Below, in pieces: positions 59,341 to 64,000 of a DNA stretch of 64,000 bases. The notes beneath the pieces were generated by a model. It did not search any database. It was not told the origin of the DNA and saw only the letters and a program-made list of their open reading frames with translations. The stretch comes from JANQRZ01 sp965215165 (lineage in GTDB: Bacteria; Bacteroidota; Rhodothermia; Rhodothermales; JANQRZ01). The stretch covers positions 2,294,001 to 2,358,000 of the forward strand of contig CBDCCX010000006.1 in the NCBI GenBank assembly GCA_965215165.1, given 5' to 3'. Numbering within the stretch: the first letter of the stretch is position 1; each line of letters opens with the position of its first letter. The position numbers and the translations under genes were made by a program.

Positions 59341-59832
59341 CTACCCGCGCTCCGGGTGGCCGTACCACAGCACCCCGAGGATCTGCTCGGCGGCCTCGTC
59401 GATCTCGACCAGGCCGTGCACCCCGTCCTCTTCCGTGATCAGGTCCGTGACCCAGTTGGTCGGGACGTTGTCGCTCCACAGCGAGAGCGAGGCGCGCTGC
59501 ACCGAGGTCAGACAGTCCTCGACGGCGCGCTCCATCGTCGCCGCGTCGGCGAACCGCGTGCAGGTGACGACGATCCAGCCGGGGACGGTCCGCCACTGCT
59601 CGTAGGCTGCCCGCGCGCCCTCCGGCCCGACCTCGGCTTCGAGGTGGTGGGCGTAGCGCCACGCCAGCGCCGAGACGGTCTCGGGGCCGAGCACGTAGTA
59701 GTGCCACGGCACCGGATCGACGATGCCCAGCGGATCGCGCGCGGCCTCGAACGCGCGCGTGAGCGCCGCCTGCTGCGCCGCCTGCGAAGGGCCTGTCGGC
59801 TCCGGAGAGCGAGGAGAGAGGGATAGAGGCAT
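59341..59832 (-). CDS. nitroreductase-like FMN-binding fold protein
   Basis: 163 residues from the ATG at 59832; an ATG 17 codons upstream (59883) is also open. The core is nitroreductase-like: FEAARDPLGIVDPVPWHYYVLGPETVSALAWRYAHHL (PW.f.v), then PGWIVVTCTRFADAATMERAVEDCLTSVQRASLSLWSDNVPTNWVTD, close to the W.V......A.qN..La....G.gt.W pattern, and ILGVLWYGHPER (GFl..GyP). The usual N-terminal RRSVR helix is missing or replaced by a Pro/Ser-rich segment, so FMN binding may differ. It lies 92 bases upstream of nfi on the same strand. The gap has purine-rich and pyrimidine-rich arms that can pair. Confidence 0.72.
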   Translation of the reverse strand: MPLSLSPRSPEPTGPSQAAQQAALTRAFEAARDPLGIVDPVPWHYYVLGPETVSALAWRYAHHLEAEVGPEGARAAYEQWRTVPGWIVVTCTRFADAATMERAVEDCLTSVQRASLSLWSDNVPTNWVTDLITEEDGVHGLVEIDEAAEQILGVLWYGHPERG

Positions 59833-60120
59833 CGGAGGCAGAGCGGTCGGGCTGCGGCGAGTATCGGCGGAGAGGAAGGTCATCTTGAGGCGCAGACCGC
59901 GACACAGGCGTGGCGAGGACGCACAGGCGTGGTGAGGACGTTCCAAGGGGGAGAGACGAGCAGGGAACGGAAACCACACGCCTGATGGTACCGCACCCGC
60001 CGTGCGCCGGCATGAAGACTTCTGTGAAGGTCAGACTCGGCCAGGGGCGAATCGTAACGCGGTGCACTATCCGTCCACCGAAGATTCACGGCGGAGCCAG
60101 GCCGCCGGCCGCGCCGCGTG

Positions 60121-60153
60121 TTGCCTGCCCTGTGCAGGCGAGAGTATATTTTG
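60121..60153 (+). promoter_or_regulatory. promoter of tRNA-Val
   Basis: TTG (60121-60123), 21 bases, TATATTTTG (60145-60153), the same geometry as the proS promoter, ending 14 bases before the tRNA. Confidence 0.65.
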
Positions 60154-60167
60154 CGTCTGCCCCGCGC

Positions 60168-60241
60168 GGGCTCTTAGCTCAGTTGGTTAGAGCGCGTCGT
60201 TGACATCGACGAGGTCACTGGTTCGAATCCAGTAGAGCCCA
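60168..60241 (+). tRNA. tRNA-Val (anticodon GAC)
   Basis: 74 bases folding as a complete cloverleaf. The acceptor GGGCTCT pairs with AGAGCCC, the D-arm is GCTC/GAGC, and the anticodon stem CGTCG/CGACG has loop TTGACAT (anticodon GAC, valine). The T-arm ACTGG/CCAGT has loop TTCGAAT, and the discriminator base is A. The CCA end is not fully encoded (ACA follows). Confidence 0.97.
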
Positions 60242-60263
60242 CAGAAAGCCCATCGCCCGATTT

Positions 60264-60297
60264 GAATAGCGCTTCACCGTCCGGTGGGGCGCTATTC
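60264..60297 (+). terminator. long hairpin after tRNA-Val, upstream of thrS
   Basis: GAATAGCGC (60264-60272) pairs with GCGCTATTC (60289-60297), with an inner CACCG/CGGTG stem and two G-T wobbles giving about 16 pairs. No T-run follows. It probably ends or processes the tRNA transcript and may modulate thrS. Confidence 0.55.
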
Positions 60298-60334
60298 GTG
60301 TATCGTAGCCTCTCCTCTTCTACCCCGGCTTCCC

Positions 60335-62335
60335 ATGCAGATCACGCTTCCCGACGGCTCCGCCCGCGACCTCCCCGACGGGAGCAGCGGCCACGACCTC
60401 GCCCAGGCCATCTCGGCCGGCCTCGCCCGCAACGCCCTCGCCGTGACGGTCGACGGGGCCGTGCGCGATCTGCACCGACCCCTCCCCGACGGCGCGACCG
60501 TCAGCATCCTGACCTGGGACGACGCCGAGGGCAAGGCTGCGTTCTGGCACTCCTCGGCGCACCTCCTGGCCGAGGCGCTCGAAGCGCTCTACCCCGGCGT
60601 GCAGTTCGGCATCGGCCCGGCGATTGAGAACGGGTTCTACTACGACGTCGACCTCAGCCGGACCGACGTCGACACGCTCTCGCCCGACGACCTCGAGGCC
60701 ATCGAGGCCAAGATGAAGGAGCTGGCGAAGCAGGACAACCGCTACGAGCGCCGCGAGGTCTCGAAGGCCGAGGCGCTCGCCTACTTCACCGAGAAGGGCG
60801 ACGGCTACAAGATCGAGCTGATCGAGGAGCTTCAGGACGGGACCATCACGTTCTACCAGCAGGGCGACTTCGTAGACCTCTGCCGGGGACCGCACATCCC
60901 GAGCACCAAGCTGATCAAGTATCCCAAGCTCCTGAACATCGCCGGGGCGTACTGGCGCGGCGACGAGTCGCGGCCCCAGCTCACCCGCCTCTACGGCGTC
61001 AGCTTCCCCAAGCTCTCGATGCTCGAGGAGCACCTGGAGCGCCTAGAGCTGGCCCGGCAGCGCGACCACCGCAGGCTCGGGCGCGAGCTCGGCCTGTTCA
61101 TGTTCTCGAACCGGGTCGGCCCCGGCCTGCCGATGTGGCTGCCGAAGGGAGCGGTCCTGCGCGAGACGCTCGTCGACTTCCTCAAGGAGGAGCAGCTTCG
61201 GCGCGGCTACCAGCCGGTCGTCACCCCGCACATCGGGCGGCTCGACCTGTACAAGACGAGCGGGCACTACCCGTACTACGCCGAGAGCCAGTTCCCGCCG
61301 ATGTTCGAGCGCTCGGCCGGCGAGGCCCCGGTGCTCCGGCCCGAGGAGGCCAACGAGGGCATCGTCGGCGACGACCGCGAGGGCTACCTCCTCAAGCCGA
61401 TGAACTGCCCGCACCATACGCAGATCTACGACCACGCGCCGCACTCGTACCGCGACCTCCCGGTGCGCCTGGCCGAGTTCGGGCAGGTCTACCGCTTCGA
61501 GCAGTCCGGCGAGCTCGGCGGGCTGACGCGCGTGCGCGGCTTCACCGTCGACGACGCCCACATCTTCTGCACGCCCGAGCAGGTCAAGGACGAGTTCAAG
61601 GACGCCATCGACCTCACGATGACGGTCCTGCGCGCGCTCGACTTCGCCGACTTCACCGCCCAGGTCTCGCTCCGCGACCCGGCCAACACGGCGAAGTACA
61701 TCGGCAGCGACGCGCAGTGGGAGACCGCCGAGGCCGCCGTCCGCGAGGCCGCCGCCGAGATGGACCTCGAGACCGTCGAGGAGCTCGGCGAGGCGGCGTT
61801 CTACGGGCCGAAGCTGGACTTCATGGTCCGCGACGCCCTCGGGCGCGAGTGGCAGCTCGGCACCGTGCAGGTGGACTACAACCTCCCCGAGCGCTTCGAC
61901 CTGACCTACACCGACGAGCACGACGAGCGCGTCCGCCCGGTGATGATCCACCGCGCGCCATTCGGCAGCCTGGAGCGGTTCATCGGGGTGATGATCGAGC
62001 ACACCGGCGGCGACTTCCCGGTCTGGCTCGCGCCCGTGCAGGCTAAAGTCCTCCCCGTCTCGGACGCCTTCAACGGCTACGGGCGCGCCGTGCTCGATCA
62101 GCTCCGCGCCGCCGGGCTCCGTGTCGAGACCGACGAGCGGAGCGAGAAGGTCGGCCGCAAGATCCGCGACGCCGAGGTGCAGAAGACGCCCTACATGCTC
62201 GTCGTAGGCGCGAAGGAGGAAGAGGCCGGCTCGGTCGCCGTGCGCCGCCACGGCGAGGGCGACCGAGGGGCCGTTCCGACCGCCGAGTTCATCGAGCAGA
62301 TTAAGGCCGAGATCGACGAGGAACTCGGCGGCTGA
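60335..62335 (+). CDS. thrS: threonyl-tRNA synthetase
   Basis: 666 residues from the ATG at 60335 (MQITLPDGSARDLPDG). An N-terminal TGS domain (1-64) is followed by the editing domain (FWHSSAHLLAEALEALYPGVQFGIGPAIENGFYYD, then DLCRGPHIPST). The class II core has the zinc-binding MNCPHHTQIY, motif 2 RLAEFGQVYRFEQSGELGGLTRVRGFTVDDAHIFC, and motif 3 IHRAPFGSLERFIGVMIEHTGGDFPVWLAPVQ. The anticodon-binding domain ends the chain (QKTPYMLVVGAKEEEAGSVAVRRHGEGDRG). A tRNA-Val gene and a long hairpin precede it. No infC or ribosomal protein genes follow, so the common thrS-infC-rpmI-rplT order is absent here. Confidence 0.97.
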   Translation: MQITLPDGSARDLPDGSSGHDLAQAISAGLARNALAVTVDGAVRDLHRPLPDGATVSILTWDDAEGKAAFWHSSAHLLAEALEALYPGVQFGIGPAIENGFYYDVDLSRTDVDTLSPDDLEAIEAKMKELAKQDNRYERREVSKAEALAYFTEKGDGYKIELIEELQDGTITFYQQGDFVDLCRGPHIPSTKLIKYPKLLNIAGAYWRGDESRPQLTRLYGVSFPKLSMLEEHLERLELARQRDHRRLGRELGLFMFSNRVGPGLPMWLPKGAVLRETLVDFLKEEQLRRGYQPVVTPHIGRLDLYKTSGHYPYYAESQFPPMFERSAGEAPVLRPEEANEGIVGDDREGYLLKPMNCPHHTQIYDHAPHSYRDLPVRLAEFGQVYRFEQSGELGGLTRVRGFTVDDAHIFCTPEQVKDEFKDAIDLTMTVLRALDFADFTAQVSLRDPANTAKYIGSDAQWETAEAAVREAAAEMDLETVEELGEAAFYGPKLDFMVRDALGREWQLGTVQVDYNLPERFDLTYTDEHDERVRPVMIHRAPFGSLERFIGVMIEHTGGDFPVWLAPVQAKVLPVSDAFNGYGRAVLDQLRAAGLRVETDERSEKVGRKIRDAEVQKTPYMLVVGAKEEEAGSVAVRRHGEGDRGAVPTAEFIEQIKAEIDEELGG

Positions 62336-62361
62336 CGGGCACCGCCGAGTCCGCTTACGAG

Positions 62362-62913
62362 CTAGAACCGCAACGGGACGGCAACACCCACCTGCACCTG
62401 CTCAACGCCGCGCCGGCCGAGGACCCGCACGACGGTATGCACCGCATCCGTGCGCCCGAGCAGAGCGCCGGCTTGGAGGTGGGGGACCTGCACCCCGAAC
62501 ACCGGTCCCTCATCGGGCTGGTTAGCCGATGAGGCGAAGTCGTTTCCCTGTTGGAAGCGTACACCGAGGCCACCGAAGAGTGCGACACGTTCGGCCACTG
62601 GATGCACATAGCTCGCGTCGAAGACGACCCCATAGTCGAGGTCGGATTCGCGCCTATCCCTGATGCTGATCTCGCCCGTCACCGGGTCTTCGACCTGGCG
62701 ACCGACAGTGACGCGGGTGTGGGTAAGCTCGGCGGCGTGGACTCCGACGAGTAGACGGCCCCACCTGACGTTCGCGGCGAAGTCTGCGGCGACGCCGTGC
62801 GAGTGGGCGAGCTGCGGGGAGACGTAAGCGGCCGACGCGCTCAGCGAGACGTGGGGCTGGGCGAGGGCGGGTGCCGCGATGAGAACAGCGGCGGCGGTGA
62901 GGATCGTTTTCAT
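62362..62913 (-). CDS. small outer-membrane beta-barrel protein
   Basis: 183 residues from the ATG at 62913, which gives the signal peptide MKTILTAAAVLIAAPALAQ. The mature chain alternates strands (HVSLSASAAYVSPQLAHSHGVAADFAANVRWGRLLVGVHAAELTHTRVTVG, then SDLDYGVVFDASYVHPVAERVALFGGLGVRF, HTVVRVLGRRGVEQVQVGVAVPLRF) and ends in Phe, as outer-membrane barrels do. An eight-stranded OmpW/OmpX-like barrel is plausible. It follows the DUF4249-like gene by 34 bases on the same strand. Bacteroidota DUF4249 genes often neighbour TonB-type receptors, but here only this small barrel is present. Confidence 0.78.
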   Translation of the reverse strand: MKTILTAAAVLIAAPALAQPHVSLSASAAYVSPQLAHSHGVAADFAANVRWGRLLVGVHAAELTHTRVTVGRQVEDPVTGEISIRDRRESDLDYGVVFDASYVHPVAERVALFGGLGVRFQQGNDFASSANQPDEGPVFGVQVPHLQAGALLGRTDAVHTVVRVLGRRGVEQVQVGVAVPLRF

Positions 62914-62947
62914 GGTTCGTGACGAGGAAGCGTTGAGGGTGGCGCAG

Positions 62948-64000
62948 CTAGCGCGTCCACCCGAGAGAGTCGGGATCAAAGTTGCGCACCGGCACCATCG
63001 CGCTGCGGGCGTAGCGGGCGGTGTAGCCACCGAAGATGCCGACGGCGTCGCTCTGCTCCTTCGGGAGCACCTGCCCGCTGGGAGAGACACGGAAGACGTT
63101 CGAGATGGACGGGAAGTACATTGTATCTCGGTCCGCGACGACAGCCGCCGTGTTCCACTGCGCCTGCGCCCATGGGTCTCCGTCGACGATGCTGTACTCG
63201 TAGTCCTCGGGTGCGTAGTAGCGCGAGAGCTCCGGGCTGAGCTGGTAAAGTCGGAGGTAGAGATCATGGAAGTAGACGAGCGGGTCAACCGAAGATTCGT
63301 ACCAAGCTAGCGCAGGACCGATATCACTAAAACTGGGTGTGAATACAAAATAGAGTGATCCCATACGGAGATAGTCACCCCGGTCTTCATGCGGAAAACT
63401 CTCGTCAGACTGGAGACCGAAAATGGCTCGGTCGGCAGTAAGCGAGCGGTTGTACCCGAACACCGTCACGACAGCCTCTTCGTCTGCTTTCCATTCGATA
63501 GGCAAGATTCCACCTTCGCCACGATACCCGCTCCGGTCATCCGGCTCCAGTTCCACCGGCACCCGGAAGGTGTCCGGCACCGCCCACTCGGCAAGACCGG
63601 GCAGCGTCGTCTCCGCCGTATAGCGACGACCATCGGCGAGTGTCACGTCGAGCCGGTAGCTCCCGTGTGGAACGCGGACCAGTTCCTCGTCGAGGTCGCC
63701 GTAGACGCCGCGCCGTTCGTGTTGGAACCGGACGGTCTGCTCGCCGGCCTGTCCAAGCGGTCCGGTGATGCTCACCTCTGCCGTGTTATCCGGGTGCGGG
63801 CGAAGCTGAAGGTTCCGAAGCTTCATTCCCACCTGACACCACTGGATCGGCATCCACATCTCTTCGTTCGGCTTGTGCTCGCGGTCGGCGAAGAGTTGGT
63901 AGTTGAAGTCAAGCGGATCGGAGAGTCGGCCGACGTAGACTTGGGTGTGGTGGAACGAAGTGTCGGGTGAAGCTTCGAGCGTGGAGACGATGAAGACCGT
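62948..64000 (-). CDS. DUF4249-like exported protein, 5' end outside the window
   Basis: 350 codons are visible, open to the window edge, so the N-terminus and any lipoprotein signal are missing. An internal ATG at 63859 is not the start, because the frame before it is also protein-like (STLEASPDTSFHHTQVYVGRLSDPLDFNYQLF). The sequence contains GSYRLDVTLADGRRYTAETTLPGLAEW, VFTPSFSDIGPALAWYESSVDPLVYFHDLYLRLYQL, and near the end SISNVFRVSPSGQVLPKEQSDAVGIFGGYTARYA. The last resembles the SN...G.GIF..Y segment of DUF4249 proteins, which are Ig-like lipoproteins of Bacteroidota encoded near outer-membrane receptors. The family call is tentative. Confidence 0.5.
   Translation of the reverse strand, partial: TVFIVSTLEASPDTSFHHTQVYVGRLSDPLDFNYQLFADREHKPNEEMWMPIQWCQVGMKLRNLQLRPHPDNTAEVSITGPLGQAGEQTVRFQHERRGVYGDLDEELVRVPHGSYRLDVTLADGRRYTAETTLPGLAEWAVPDTFRVPVELEPDDRSGYRGEGGILPIEWKADEEAVVTVFGYNRSLTADRAIFGLQSDESFPHEDRGDYLRMGSLYFVFTPSFSDIGPALAWYESSVDPLVYFHDLYLRLYQLSPELSRYYAPEDYEYSIVDGDPWAQAQWNTAAVVADRDTMYFPSISNVFRVSPSGQVLPKEQSDAVGIFGGYTARYARSAMVPVRNFDPDSLGWTR

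Noticed and set aside
60242..60334. T-box leader for thrS
   Set aside because: The leader has one long hairpin but no T-box consensus, and T-boxes are not expected in this lineage.

Overview
The window looks like a chromosomal segment of a high-GC member of the Bacteroidota/Rhodothermota lineage (Rhodothermales; Rubricoccaceae-like is my best guess). Four things point there. (1) Twelve of about 48 protein genes end in the same kind of C-terminal domain: a PNP motif, then V.V.D.LGR.V..L, then LPAG.Y.V.L, and a basic tail such as RRLTVVR, as in type IX secretion (T9SS) sorting domains. (2) Start codons follow pyrimidine-rich leaders with no visible Shine-Dalgarno sequence. (3) Several promoters match the Bacteroidota form TTG-N21-TATATTTG. 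(4) The gene set includes FadL-like and TonB-dependent outer-membrane proteins and SUF assembly.

Layout. 1-1.4 kb: the 3' end of a probable hemW gene, a DUF192 lipoprotein, a double-hairpin terminator or small-RNA region, and an orphan gene. 1.4-13.2 kb: six minus-strand genes for secreted T9SS-tailed proteins. Three are related putative TIM-barrel glycosidases, one is an FG-GAP propeller, one is unknown, and one is a 1078-residue multidomain protein with a LamG-like domain, a barrel and a chitobiase-type C-terminal module. A relic of a further paralogue lies at 6.6 kb. 13.6-19.4 kb: a CadC-type membrane regulator (winged helix, one TM, TolB propeller) followed by two HAF-repeat T9SS proteins. 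Arrays of CCTCAG repeats in 11-bp phase lie 105-108 bp upstream of the start codons of three of these genes. I read this as a candidate regulon controlled by the membrane regulator.

19.4-25.6 kb: a SUF iron-sulfur locus, with a sufA-like gene divergent from sufB-sufC-sufD-sufT-sufS. Three of its junctions carry palindromic GTAG elements, and a 16-bp inverted repeat lies in the divergent promoter region. 25.7-33.4 kb: a VOC protein, a shortened prephenate-dehydratase-like ACT protein, argS, two lipoproteins, and the cell-elongation pair mrdA-rodA. 33.8-39.1 kb: a peptidase/TolB-propeller/surface-barrel fusion, pyrD and a CPBP membrane protease homologue. 39.1-45.0 kb: more T9SS-tailed proteins (two paralogues with orphan propeptide-like domains, an FG-GAP protein and an unknown) and a DoxX protein. 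45.1-64 kb: tsaD, mltG, a frameshifted membrane protein, a small lipoprotein, a FadL-like porin, a low-complexity Tyr/Arg-rich lipoprotein, proS, a PAP2-like membrane protein, a TonB receptor with a lipoprotein, a broken hicB antitoxin, endonuclease V, a nitroreductase-like protein, tRNA-Val(GAC), thrS, a small beta-barrel protein, and a DUF4249-like gene cut by the window end.

The housekeeping genes are ordinary. The most novel-looking part is 1.4-19.4 kb: a T9SS-exported, possibly glycan-acting gene cluster with a membrane-bound propeller regulator and phased operator arrays. All functional statements come from reading motifs; no database search was possible.
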